From: UBA1926 sp036732005
GTDB lineage: Bacteria > Planctomycetota > Phycisphaerae > Phycisphaerales > UBA1924
Reading direction: 5' to 3'
Length of the DNA: 64,000 nucleotides
Assembly (NCBI GenBank): GCA_036732005.1
Contig: DAINDF010000015.1
Location: 12,733-76,732, forward strand
Position 1 is the stretch's first letter. Each line of letters begins with the position of its first letter. The position numbers were made by a program, and so were the translations under genes. The notes under the pieces are model-generated. The model was not told where the DNA came from and searched no databases. It worked only from the letters and a program-made list of their open reading frames with translations. Shown here one piece after another: positions 44,901-53,018 of the stretch.

Positions 44901-45216
44901 CCTTGCGGGCCGCCTCACGCACCTGCTCGACCGGATAGTCGACCCCCGCGGGCACGCGCTGCTCGAGCCAGTACGCCTGCCGATCGGCCTGTTTGGTCGG
45001 GCTCTTGCCCACCACCGTCCGCCGGATCTTCCCGTCCACGATCCGCTGCACCTCGGGCGGGAGCGTCTCGTACGCCACCCGCTCTCGCCAGAGCCGCTCG
45101 GCGGCCTGCTCGTGAGACCGACCCGGAGCCGGCGCCGCGCCCGCGAGCAGACCCGAGGCGATCAACCCGAGCGCCCTGAGCCCGACGCACATCCCGAACT
45201 TCCTCGGATTGCCCAT
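41995..45216 (-). CDS. Large secreted sortilin/BNR-propeller protein with dockerin
   Basis: 1073 aa. Signal peptide about residues 1-28. A long BNR/VPS10-like beta-propeller region (about 135-960) shows repeated Asp-box-like units: SDDGGASWRPV, STNGGLSWQQM, SVDGGDRWFRQV, and AMDPENPQIVYAGTGEGFF. The C-terminus is a degenerate dockerin (CNAADLVVPFETFDLADFNG ... AECAE), the only one in the window not ending in GCP. AAGGA lies about ten bases before the start. Such proteins bind sugars or peptides at the surface; no sialidase catalytic set was identified. Divergent from the secreted metalloprotease; co-transcribed with the GT2 gene. Confidence 0.82.
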   Translation of the reverse strand: MGNPRKFGMCVGLRALGLIASGLLAGAAPAPGRSHEQAAERLWRERVAYETLPPEVQRIVDGKIRRTVVGKSPTKQADRQAYWLEQRVPAGVDYPVEQVREAARKAERQAALLRERALLRGDVKAEDFVDTWRNLGPGNVGGRTRAMVIHPLGPGSTDPDDPGFMLAAGVAGGIFRSDDGGASWRPVADLLENIAVSALAMDPENPQIVYAGTGEGFFNGDAVQGLGMYKSTNGGLSWQQMEETLFPFVASFAFQYVNKIAISPADPKRIYVATRTGVWRHDNRGEPTDGEGNNYIWRLMLANPIYLFGQQNARGSIEGALDVQVRPAPRTGNPDEPEEEIVLASFGGARDDGLWLSVDGGDRWFRQVDQTGASDDTIHRIDTVVQGRMTVAFGPRTSEADEGVVYVLMARNGDFFDVPAESQGLEYGGVINVFRADMTSLVKMTNMDGVVTDAQLVFEPRLEFDHPTNLLHEVLLSNPLFSGVCAGVIDQNLSQGWYDNIIKVDPADEDIVWVGGIDLFRSDDGAANFGVASYWYFDPGAAQYVHADQHEIVFHPQYDGVANQTMYVSNDGGLHRTLNARAPVAEDGCPFLPGADQSQVVWKDLNNGYEVTQFYHGDSGTTTAPNGRDMFAGGTQDNGVVRSFRRSCTESWDTLLTGDGGYTWIDPTDNNTIYGSTQNFGSVYRMRFNPAAPVGSEDPENINNGLGPDFGLFITPIAMDPNNPNVLWTGGLRPWRTTNANDADPALVDWDLAGPNFNFPGLPPQFDLISRVSAIAVAPSDSDVVYMGTEDGWVLRTLNGLANDPADIVWEVLYVGLPLESGYVSSIAVDPYDPDVVWLTNARFTSTGSFGHVFRGSTVTEGSAAGEYQFIVYDGVDCNPDDGIDPVLPDVPAHWVTLRKCNSGPCDDPGECLVIVGTEIGVFISADAWAEDLLCDPDGPDNGSDPEDRVNWTFVNIPMTGPGTLPRTVVESIDLRDKNTMVAFTHGRGAFLAELTARCGSTGIGIPCNAADLVVPFETFDLADFNGFIADFQAGRLSADMPLEGVIGCGDGVLDASDLIRFVELFSGAECAE

Positions 45217-45497
45217 GCCGTGATGTCCTTTGCGAGAACCCGCTCCACCGGCGCCGGCCGCGACGCCCGCGCCAAACCCCCGCCCGCTCAGCGTAGAGCG
45301 ATACGCAGAATCAGACAATCGGGTTCTTGTTCGAGCGAGGGCCCCACCCCCTTGGACCCCGCGCGGACCGGACCGGGAGGTCCGAGAAACTCTTTCTTCC
45401 TACTTCACAGATTGCGGCTGGGGCGGATCGTCGGGATCCGTTACGCTCCCCCGAACCGGCGTCGGGGACGCCGCCCGAGGCGAAAGAGGAGAATCCC

Positions 45498-48400
45498 ATG
45501 GCATCATCGATCGGTCCCGCCCTGCTGGGGCTCGGCGCACTCGCTCTCACCCTGCCGAACGCGGCGGCCCAGAGCATGACCCCCGCGGAGTTCAACGCCG
45601 CCCTCGCCAACGCGCGGGTCGTGGGCCCCGCGGGGCAACCCGAGTTGATCATCCCCATCGACACGCCGGGCTGGGCCCAGGGGCTGGGTGTGACCGGGGC
45701 CTTCCGCCATTACAAGGGCCTGTGCGGGCCCGACGGCGCCCTCGCCAGCATCCAGCAACTCGTGGCCCACGCCGAGCGGGACCTGACCGGCGCCTCGGTC
45801 CGGGGCATCGGGGTCCCGGCGACGCAGGTGATCGGCGACAGCCCCACGGTCAAGGTCACCTACGACGCCCTCAATCCCTTTGCGTTGATCTACCTCGGCG
45901 ACTTCATCGACGCCGCCGAGTATGTCGACCTCCAGTTCCAGAACCGCGTCACCATCAGCGTCACCATGGACGCCGAGTCCATCCCGGGCAGCACCATCGG
46001 CTCGGCCGGGAGCACGCGGTTCGACATCCCCTGGTCGACCTATGTCGAAGGCCTGCGGCACCAGTCCAACCGCGAGGACGATGACTTCGCCGACGCCCTG
46101 CCCGCCGCCTCCCTCCCCGTCCGGTTCGGCTTCCCGGGCACGGGCACGACCAATGTCACGGCGATCCGCGTCACCGACGCCCAGCTCCGCGCCGCCTTCG
46201 GCGACACGGTCGTCGCCGAGGCCGAGTCGGTCAGCATCACGCTCGACACGGACAACTCCTGGTCGCTCAACGGCTGCGACAGCCTGCCCAGCGGTTCGCA
46301 GCTGAGCCTGGTGGATGTCGCGGTGCACGAGATCACCCACGGCCTGGGGTTCACCAGCGCCATCGCCGAGGGGGGCGACAACAGCAACAACCGCATCCAG
46401 GGCCTCGATGTCGCCCGGTTCTTCGAAGATCCTCTCTTCGGCGCCCTCCCCGGCGTCTCGGGCGGGCGGCCGCTCAACAACGCCCAGTTCGCCACCTTCC
46501 CGCGCCACGGCGAGGGCGCCATCCTGAGCGGGATCTCCCAGCACTGGTACGCCAACACCGCCGACGGATTCGTGACCTTGCTCGAGGAGGGCGACGCCAA
46601 CCAGCCCTCACACCTCTCCCGCCGCAGCGCGTTTGAGGACAAGCTGGGCATCATGGACCCCGTGCTGAATTCGGGAACCTCCTTCTGCACCTCGTTCTAC
46701 TCCGCCAACGACCTCAAGCCCCTCGACGACATGGGCTGGTACCCGGTCGCCGCGAACATCCTCGCCGACTGCAACGGGAACTTCCTCCCCGACTTCCTGG
46801 ACATCCTGAACGGCGCGCCCGACACCAACCGGAACAACATCCCCGACTCGTGCGAGACCTTCTTCGCCGATGTGAGCATCGGCGCCGCGATCTCGGGGCT
46901 CACGCTCTCCCAGTGGAGCACCCCGGGGCTGACGACGCTCGACGGGTTCAACCCCAACAACTTCAACCTCGTCTTCCGCGGCGCCACGGACGACGCGACC
47001 ACCAGCTACACCTCCAGCGCCGATATCGTCGCCCGATTCAGCGGGCACTTCAACGCCCCCGCCACCGGGCAGTACGCCTTCCGCGTCGACCACTCCGACG
47101 CGGCGACCCTCCGCGTCGCGGGGCAGACGCTCCTGGCGATCAACGCGGGCCGGGCGACGACGCGGACGAACTCTTCGACGCAGATCGCCCCGCAGAACTT
47201 CATCAACCTCGACGCGGGGCTTCACGCCTTCGAGCTGACCGTCATCCTCAACAACTCGGGCGACGCCTGCTCCGTCATCGCCGACGCGATCGCGCTGGGC
47301 GACTGGCGCGCCCTCGTGCAGAACGACTTCCGCCGGGCCCTGTCCTCGTTCCCGGACTGCAACAGCAACGGCATCGACGACCAGTTCGACGCCGACGCCG
47401 ACAACGACGGCATCCCGGACGACTGCGAGGCCGACTGCGACAACGACGGCATCGCCGACGAGACCCAGTTCGCGGGCGACCTCGCCTCGCGCACCGTGCT
47501 CGGTGTCCTCGCCGCCCCGGGCGAGGTGGTCACGCTCTCCACCGCCGGGTCCAACTTCGACACCGAGATCGCCCTCTACGACGCCAACGGGACGCTCATC
47601 CAGGCCGACGACGACGGCGGCCCGGGCACCCAGAGCGAGATCGTCCGGACGCTGGGCGCGGGCACCTACCGGCTCGGCGTCGGCGGGTTCAACATCATCT
47701 TCGCCAACGGCCCGTCGATCACCTACCCCGCCGGCTGCGCCGATTCCGGCAACGCCGTCGTCGCGATCTCGAGCGCCTCGGGCCTGTTCAGCGGGCCCAC
47801 CGCGGTCGCCTCGGGCCGCACGCGCTGGTTCGAGTTCACCGTCCAGGAGACCGCCGACTGCGACAACGACGGCATCCTCGACTCGCAGGAGTTCGACTGC
47901 GACAGCGACGGCGTCCCCGATGACTGCCAGATCTTCGACTTCGACTTCGGCGGGGGTGTCGTCGGCACCAGCGATCAGACCATCATCATCAACACGATCG
48001 GATCGTCGTTCGACACCGAGATCGCGGTCTGGGACAGCAACGGCCTCCTCCTCGCCCAGAACGACGACATCGCATTCCCCAACCTCCAGAGCGAGATCGT
48101 CCGCGCCTACGACCCGGGCGACTACCTCCTCTGCGTCGCGGGCTACAACACCGTGTTCAGCGACTTCGCCCCCGACTTCATGTCCGGCGGCGTCCAGGTC
48201 AATGTCGACGGGTGCTCGGCCGGCGGGCTCATCAGCCTCGAGATCGGCAGCGAGGGCGGGACCGACATCTTCGACCTGCCCCCCGGGCGCGTCGCCTTCT
48301 TCCCGTTCACCATCGACCTGCCCTCGCCCGCGTGCAACGCGGCCGACCTCGCGCCCCCCTTCGGCCTGCTCGATCTCTCTGACATCACCACCTTCGTCGC

Positions 48401-48506
48401 GGGCTTCACCGGGCAGGACCCCGCCGTCGACTTCGACAACAACGGGCTGTTCGACCTCGCCGATATTACCACCTTCGTCAACGCCTTCCTCGCCGGTTGC
48501 CCCTGA
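45498..48506 (+). CDS. Secreted metalloprotease-like protein with PA14-like region and dockerin
   Basis: 1002 aa. Signal peptide (about 1-24), then a putative zinc protease domain with HEITHGLGF from His277 and downstream MDPVLNSGTSFC. Next, a PA14-like domain (about 460-600, ADIVARFSGHFNAPATGQYAFRV), Asp-rich thrombospondin-type-3-like repeats (DCNSNGIDDQFDADADNDGIPDDCEADCDNDGI), two PPC-like domains and the dockerin (CNAADLAPPFGLLDLSDITTF ... AGCP). AGAGGAGA lies upstream of the ATG. It belongs to the NF038122-like family of bacterial metalloproteases and has a strong terminator. Confidence 0.82.
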   Translation: MASSIGPALLGLGALALTLPNAAAQSMTPAEFNAALANARVVGPAGQPELIIPIDTPGWAQGLGVTGAFRHYKGLCGPDGALASIQQLVAHAERDLTGASVRGIGVPATQVIGDSPTVKVTYDALNPFALIYLGDFIDAAEYVDLQFQNRVTISVTMDAESIPGSTIGSAGSTRFDIPWSTYVEGLRHQSNREDDDFADALPAASLPVRFGFPGTGTTNVTAIRVTDAQLRAAFGDTVVAEAESVSITLDTDNSWSLNGCDSLPSGSQLSLVDVAVHEITHGLGFTSAIAEGGDNSNNRIQGLDVARFFEDPLFGALPGVSGGRPLNNAQFATFPRHGEGAILSGISQHWYANTADGFVTLLEEGDANQPSHLSRRSAFEDKLGIMDPVLNSGTSFCTSFYSANDLKPLDDMGWYPVAANILADCNGNFLPDFLDILNGAPDTNRNNIPDSCETFFADVSIGAAISGLTLSQWSTPGLTTLDGFNPNNFNLVFRGATDDATTSYTSSADIVARFSGHFNAPATGQYAFRVDHSDAATLRVAGQTLLAINAGRATTRTNSSTQIAPQNFINLDAGLHAFELTVILNNSGDACSVIADAIALGDWRALVQNDFRRALSSFPDCNSNGIDDQFDADADNDGIPDDCEADCDNDGIADETQFAGDLASRTVLGVLAAPGEVVTLSTAGSNFDTEIALYDANGTLIQADDDGGPGTQSEIVRTLGAGTYRLGVGGFNIIFANGPSITYPAGCADSGNAVVAISSASGLFSGPTAVASGRTRWFEFTVQETADCDNDGILDSQEFDCDSDGVPDDCQIFDFDFGGGVVGTSDQTIIINTIGSSFDTEIAVWDSNGLLLAQNDDIAFPNLQSEIVRAYDPGDYLLCVAGYNTVFSDFAPDFMSGGVQVNVDGCSAGGLISLEIGSEGGTDIFDLPPGRVAFFPFTIDLPSPACNAADLAPPFGLLDLSDITTFVAGFTGQDPAVDFDNNGLFDLADITTFVNAFLAGCP

Positions 48507-48541
48507 GCCGACACGGCAACAACCCACGCCCTGATTGATCG

Positions 48542-48572
48542 GGGGCCCGGGACGCGACCCGGGCCCCTTCTT
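48542..48572 (+). terminator. Intrinsic terminator
   Basis: Perfect 10-bp stem GGGGCCCGGG / CCCGGGCCCC with loop ACGCGA followed by TTCTT. Confidence 0.85.
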
Positions 48573-48773
48573 CGTGCCGACTCCGCCCCGGCCTCGGGCA
48601 CACCCCACTCCAGAGAGGGGTTGGCACGCCGCGCCCTCGGTGTAGCGTGCCGGCTCGACGGTCAGGAGAAACGACGCCGCGCCCGCGCGTTTGTGGACAC
48701 TCGGAGTGATGCGCTGCAACGGATGTCGCTTCACACGCGCACCTGACCCACACAGGAGCAGAGGAGCCACACC

Positions 48774-50381
48774 ATGACACATCGATTCGTTTCCACGGCG
48801 ATCATCGCCGGCATGACCGGGCTGCCCGTTCTCGCCAGCGCCCAGCCCACCGTCCGCGTCAACCTCGGGCCGGGAGGTGCCCAGGGCGACGGCATCAACA
48901 CCGAGGTCGCAGCCAGCGATGACGGGAGGCATGTTGTCTTCGCCAGCACCTCGACCAACCTCGTGCCGGGCGGCACCTCGGGCCGCCAGGTCTTCGCCGC
49001 CGATCGCGATCCGGACGGCAACGGCGTGCTCGACGAGGGCAACACCCTCGTCACCCTGATGAGCCTGGGCATCGACGGGCTGCCCGGGAACGGGAGCCAG
49101 GGCGGATTCAACGGGTTCCACGGCGTCGACCTCTCCGCCGACGGACGCTTCGTCCTCTGGTCGAGCCAGTCCACCAACCTGGTCGCGGGCGATACCTCCG
49201 GCTTCGGGAGCTACGACATCTTCGTCCGCGACCGCGACCCCGACGGCAACGGTGTCTTCGACGAGAGCAACGGCGTGACCGAGCGCGTCAATGTCGGCCC
49301 GGGAGGCCTCCAGGCCGACCACCCCGACAGCGGGGCCGACCAGATGGGCATCTCGGGCGACGGGCGCTTCGTCGTCTACAGCTCCTCGGCCACCAACCTC
49401 GTCCCGGGCGACTCGCAGGATGTCGTGCCCAACATCTATCTGCACGACCGCCAAACAGGCCTGAACAACCGGCTCGATCTGCTCACCTCGACGCAGAATG
49501 TCGGGAGCCGATACCCCCAGATCTCGACCGACGGCTCGTGGGTCGTCTACGCGGCCTACGCCGATTTCCAGAACTTCACCAACAAGCAGATCATCGTCGT
49601 CGGCCCGGCGGACGCCAACCCCGTTGTCGTCAGCAAGAACGACAACGGGATCCTCGGCAACGGAGATTCGGGCACCAACCCCAACACCCGCGGCCCGCGG
49701 ATCAGCGGCGACGGGCGGTTCGTCGCCTTCGTCTCGCTCGCCACCAACCTCGATGTGACCAGGGCCGGCGACCCCTCGAACACCTTCAAGCTCTTCCTGC
49801 ACGACCGAGACAGCGACGGCAACGGCGTGTTCGACGAGCCCGGGGGGTTCACCACACGGCGGGTCGATGTCGGCCCCGGAGGTGTCGCGGCCGACGGGTT
49901 CTTCGCCCGCGACCCCGACCTCGCCGACAACGGGCGGCTCGTGTTCACCGCCAACGCTTCCAACCTCGTGCCGGGTGACACCACGCCGACCACACTCGCC
50001 GACACCTACCTCTACGAGCCCGCCGCCGGCACGCTCGAGGTCATCAGCCGCGCCACCAACGGCGATCAGGCCAACAGCAACTGCTTCTTCCCCGTGCTCA
50101 CGGGGGACGGCGCGCAGGCCGTCTTCGGCTCTCAGGCGTTCAACCTCGTGCCCGGAGACACCAACGGGCGCGACGACATCTTCGCCCGCACGCTCCCCCC
50201 GGCGGCGTGCAACTCGGCCGAACTCGCGCCGCCCTTCGGCACGCTCGATCTCGCCGACATCACCGCGTTCGTCGCGGGCTTCACCGGGCTGGACCCCATC
50301 GCGGACCTCGACCACAACGGGCTGTTCGACCTCGCCGACATCGGCCTCTTCGTCAACGCCTTCCTCGCCGGCTGCCCCTGA
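48774..50381 (+). CDS. Secreted WD40-like/TolB-type propeller with dockerin
   Basis: 535 aa. Signal peptide (about 1-23). About seven repeats of ISGDGRFVVYSSSATNLV with DIFVRDRDPDGNGVFD, a PD40/TolB-type beta-propeller pattern, occupy residues 25-465. The dockerin ends ELAPPFGTLDLADITAF ... AGCP. Some repeat loops contain the Asp-rich DRDPDGNGVFDE pattern, which looks calcium-binding. Probably a surface-displayed binding protein. Terminator at 50418-50447. Confidence 0.82.
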   Translation: MTHRFVSTAIIAGMTGLPVLASAQPTVRVNLGPGGAQGDGINTEVAASDDGRHVVFASTSTNLVPGGTSGRQVFAADRDPDGNGVLDEGNTLVTLMSLGIDGLPGNGSQGGFNGFHGVDLSADGRFVLWSSQSTNLVAGDTSGFGSYDIFVRDRDPDGNGVFDESNGVTERVNVGPGGLQADHPDSGADQMGISGDGRFVVYSSSATNLVPGDSQDVVPNIYLHDRQTGLNNRLDLLTSTQNVGSRYPQISTDGSWVVYAAYADFQNFTNKQIIVVGPADANPVVVSKNDNGILGNGDSGTNPNTRGPRISGDGRFVAFVSLATNLDVTRAGDPSNTFKLFLHDRDSDGNGVFDEPGGFTTRRVDVGPGGVAADGFFARDPDLADNGRLVFTANASNLVPGDTTPTTLADTYLYEPAAGTLEVISRATNGDQANSNCFFPVLTGDGAQAVFGSQAFNLVPGDTNGRDDIFARTLPPAACNSAELAPPFGTLDLADITAFVAGFTGLDPIADLDHNGLFDLADIGLFVNAFLAGCP

Positions 50382-50417
50382 ATCGCCCCCGAGGACCGAC
50401 GACCTTCGATGAAACAA

Positions 50418-50447
50418 GGGCCCGGGGTTCCGCCCCGGGCCCTTTTT
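50418..50447 (+). terminator. Intrinsic terminator
   Basis: Perfect 10-bp stem GGGCCCGGGG / CCCCGGGCCC with loop TTCCG, followed by TTTTT. Confidence 0.9.
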
Positions 50448-50472
50448 CGTGCCGACCCTGATCACGCCGCGA

Positions 50473-51441
50473 TCACGGGCACTTGTCGCTCGCGATCGAG
50501 CAGAACGCCCGGCTCGGCGGGGGCAGGTTGCAGAACTGCGTCTCCGTCCGGCAGCGGTCCGTCCCGGGGATCGGCCCCCCGTTTCGTACGCAGCACTTGT
50601 CGTTGTCGCACACCGCCGCGTACACCAGCCCCGAGCCTTTGCCCGCGTCGAGCGCGAGCAACTCGGGCTCGGTCACCTCCGTGGTGTTCTTGAAGAACAG
50701 GTCCGCGACCGTCACCGCGCCGGCGATCCCGACCACCCCGGGCAACGCCGCCTGACGCGCCGCCACCTCGTCGGGAGACCCGGGCTGCCCCGGCACCCCG
50801 ATCCCCAGGTCACGCAGCGCGTCGAGCATGGGCCAGAACGGCTCCGAGCCCGGATGGAACACGAGGACCTCGCCCACGGGCATCGGCCCCGTCGCCGCCG
50901 CGAGCTGCTCGAGCACCGCCGCGATCGCCGTCGGGTCCACCGTGCTCGGGACGCAGTCGTTGAGCGTCTCGAGCCGGCCCAGGATGAACGGCAGGTTCGC
51001 CTGCAGGGGCTGCCCGAGCAACTGCCCCAGCGGGATCGGGCCGAACAGATGGATCGTCCGGTTGATCGCGTCGTAGTTCGACTGGATCACCGGCGGGTCG
51101 TCGAAGCCGCCCTCGATCGTCGTCCGGATGTCCGGGAAGCACGCCGCCGGCGGACACCCGTTCACGAACGAGGTCACGAACAGATTGAGGTCGCCAAGGT
51201 CGAGGATCCCGTCGCCCGTCAGGTCCGCCGCCGGGCTCTGGTTCACGAACGCGGACACGAACGCGTTGATGTCCGCCAGGTCCAGCACCCCGAGCGGCGG
51301 GGCCAGGTCCGCGGGGTTGCACCCCACCCCGGGCCCGGCCGACGCCGGGGCCGCACAGACCCCGAGGCCGAGCCCCGCGATCGCCACCAGACCGAAAGCC
51401 GAATTCCGCAAGGACGCACCGATACCGTGAGCACGCTGCAT
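50473..51441 (-). CDS. Secreted protein with N-terminal GC-type dockerin
   Basis: 322 aa, with AAAGGAGAA just before the ATG. Signal peptide about residues 1-37 (ends near ASAGP). Unlike the other family members the dockerin comes first: CNPADLAPPLGVLDLADINAF, then LTGDGILDLGDLNLFVTSFVNGCP (about 42-100). The rest is a ~215-residue region with no recognised fold, containing eight or so cysteines near the end (CVRNGG, CRTETQFC, FCSIASDKCP). Confidence 0.75.
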   Translation of the reverse strand: MQRAHGIGASLRNSAFGLVAIAGLGLGVCAAPASAGPGVGCNPADLAPPLGVLDLADINAFVSAFVNQSPAADLTGDGILDLGDLNLFVTSFVNGCPPAACFPDIRTTIEGGFDDPPVIQSNYDAINRTIHLFGPIPLGQLLGQPLQANLPFILGRLETLNDCVPSTVDPTAIAAVLEQLAAATGPMPVGEVLVFHPGSEPFWPMLDALRDLGIGVPGQPGSPDEVAARQAALPGVVGIAGAVTVADLFFKNTTEVTEPELLALDAGKGSGLVYAAVCDNDKCCVRNGGPIPGTDRCRTETQFCNLPPPSRAFCSIASDKCP

Positions 51442-51881
51442 GGGCTTCTCCTTTCGAGACAGGGGGTTGCGTGCCGGCCGGGCCGCGTCTTCAAACGGGC
51501 CCCGGCCTCCGGGCCGGCCCGGGTCGCGCCCGGTCCAAGCCTCGGCCTCACAGATTTCGAAGCGGGCACCGTACCACGCCACACACGGCGCCCCGCACCG
51601 AATCTTGGGAGACCCCCATATTCGAGTGGCCTCCCAACCCCGTTCGGGGCGGTTTGACCCGGGCCCTGCGGGCGCTATTGTTCCGACCCGGGAGCCGGAG
51701 TGCCGGCCCCCTCGCCAGTGAGAATCCTGCTCGGCACGACGCCGAGCCCGCCCCGCCCGGTAGGCGGCGTGCCCCCCCGTGGGGCCTTCCCGCTCGGTCA
51801 CCCGACGCCGGCGTTCACGCACGCCCCGTCAGGCCCGGCCCACGAGTCGTCGCCGACACGCGACGAGAAGGAGTCGACGCC
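51442..51881. other. Gene-less 440-bp interval, rplM leader
   Basis: Divergent region between the dockerin protein and rplM. Contents: a hairpin TTGGGAG (51605-51611) / CTCCCAA (51631-51637), a GTTC-loop hairpin CCCC/GGGG at 51638-51649, a candidate promoter at 51654-51681, and a hairpin CTCGGC (51730-51735) / GCCGAG (51741-51746). The resulting leader of about 190 nt is long enough for autoregulation by L13, but no proven element is recognised. Confidence 0.45.
51654..51681 (+). promoter_or_regulatory. Candidate rplM promoter
   Basis: TTGACC (51654-51659), 16-base spacer, TATTGT (51676-51681). A good sigma70 match in a GC-rich context, 200 bases upstream of the rplM start. Confidence 0.45.
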
Positions 51882-52340
51882 ATGAGCACCGGTCACGCGA
51901 CGCACCTCCGCCGCCAGACCTGGATGGCCAAGAACGGCGAGGTCCAGCGCGTCTGGCGTCATGTCGACGCCGACGGCGTCCCCCTCGGCCGTCTCGCCAG
52001 CGAGATCGCCCTGGTCCTCATGGGCAAGCACCGCCCTGAGTACACCCCCCATGTCGACACGGGCGACTTCGTCATCGTCACCAACGCCACCAAGGTCGCC
52101 CTCACCGGGCGCAAGGCCGACCAGAAGTTCGCCAAGAACTACACCCGCTACCCGGGCGGCCTCAAGCTCGAGTCCTACGGCTCGCTCCGCCAGCGCCGCC
52201 CCGAGCGGCTGCTCGAGCTCGCCGTCCGCCGCATGCTCCCCAAGAACCGCCTGGGCCGCCAGATGCTCAAGAAGCTCAAGGTCTACCCGGGCGTCGAGCA
52301 CCCCCACGAAGCCCACAAGCCCATCCCGCTGCACGCGTAA
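51882..52340 (+). CDS. rplM: 50S ribosomal protein L13
   Basis: 152 aa. AAGGAG precedes the ATG. Family motifs: RRQTWMAKNGEVQRVW (the start of L13), VDADGVPLGRLASEIA, GKHRPEYTPHVDTGDFV, GGLKLESYGSLRQRRP and AVRRMLPKNRLGRQMLKKLKVYPG. Followed after 43 bp by rpsI, the universal bacterial pairing. It is part of the large subunit and an early assembly protein. Confidence 0.97.
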   Translation: MSTGHATHLRRQTWMAKNGEVQRVWRHVDADGVPLGRLASEIALVLMGKHRPEYTPHVDTGDFVIVTNATKVALTGRKADQKFAKNYTRYPGGLKLESYGSLRQRRPERLLELAVRRMLPKNRLGRQMLKKLKVYPGVEHPHEAHKPIPLHA

Positions 52341-52383
52341 CGAATGACCATCACCCGCCGCCGCGGGAACGGAGCGCCGAACC

Positions 52384-52917
52384 ATGGCAGACCAAGGATT
52401 CCAGACCACCATCACCAACCCCGACCTGATCGGCGAGGCCGTCCAGGCCCCCAAGGGCCCAGGGAACGCCGTCCGCCAGCTCGCCGAGCCCAAGCCCGCC
52501 GATAAGCACGGCTGGTGGTGGGGCGTCGGCCGCCGCAAGACCGCGGTCGCCCGCGTCCGCCTCCGCCCCACGCGGGACGGGCAGCCCAAGGTCCTCGTCC
52601 AGTCCACCCGCAAGAAGTTCAAGACCGTCGAGGAGTACTTCTCCGAGCCGCGCGACCGCGCCGACGCCTACGCCCCCCTCACCGTCACCGACACCGCCGA
52701 CAAGCTCGAGGTCATCGTCCGCGTCGCCGGCGGCGGCATCATGGGCCAGGCCCAGGCCATCCGCCTCGGCATCGCCCGCGCCCTCGTCGGGTACGACCCC
52801 CACCTCGAGGATGTCCTCCGCGACAAGGGCTACCTCACCCGCGACGCCCGCAAGGTCGAGCGCAAGAAGTACGGCCAGCCCGGCGCCCGCCGCCGCTTCC
52901 AGTTCTCCAAGCGCTGA
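52384..52917 (+). CDS. rpsI: 30S ribosomal protein S9
   Basis: 177 aa, against the usual ~130. The canonical part starts at GVGRRKTAVARVRL (about residue 48) and ends with the universal tail PGARRRFQFSKR, whose final KR reaches the P-site tRNA. The extra N-terminal ~47 residues (MADQGFQTTITNPD... ADKHGWWW) have no counterpart in E. coli S9. A terminator follows at 52944. Confidence 0.95.
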   Translation: MADQGFQTTITNPDLIGEAVQAPKGPGNAVRQLAEPKPADKHGWWWGVGRRKTAVARVRLRPTRDGQPKVLVQSTRKKFKTVEEYFSEPRDRADAYAPLTVTDTADKLEVIVRVAGGGIMGQAQAIRLGIARALVGYDPHLEDVLRDKGYLTRDARKVERKKYGQPGARRRFQFSKR

Positions 52918-52943
52918 GCCGAGATCGCTCGCGAACCGTTCCG

Positions 52944-52976
52944 AAAAGGGCTCGGGGTCTCCCGGGCCCTTTTTTC
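52944..52976 (+). terminator. Intrinsic terminator after rplM-rpsI
   Basis: AAAGGGCTCGGG pairing with CCCGGGCCCTTT with one mismatch, ending in a T run. Confidence 0.75.
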
Positions 52977-53018
52977 GTGCGCCGACCCCGGAGGGCCCGC
53001 CCGCCTTCAATTGCACCC

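Noticed and set aside
46608..50465. Reverse-strand open frame of about 1285 codons across dockerin genes
   Set aside because: Its Val/Gly/Asp/Glu-rich translation mirrors the coding strand; the plus-strand proteins have signal peptides, domains and terminators.
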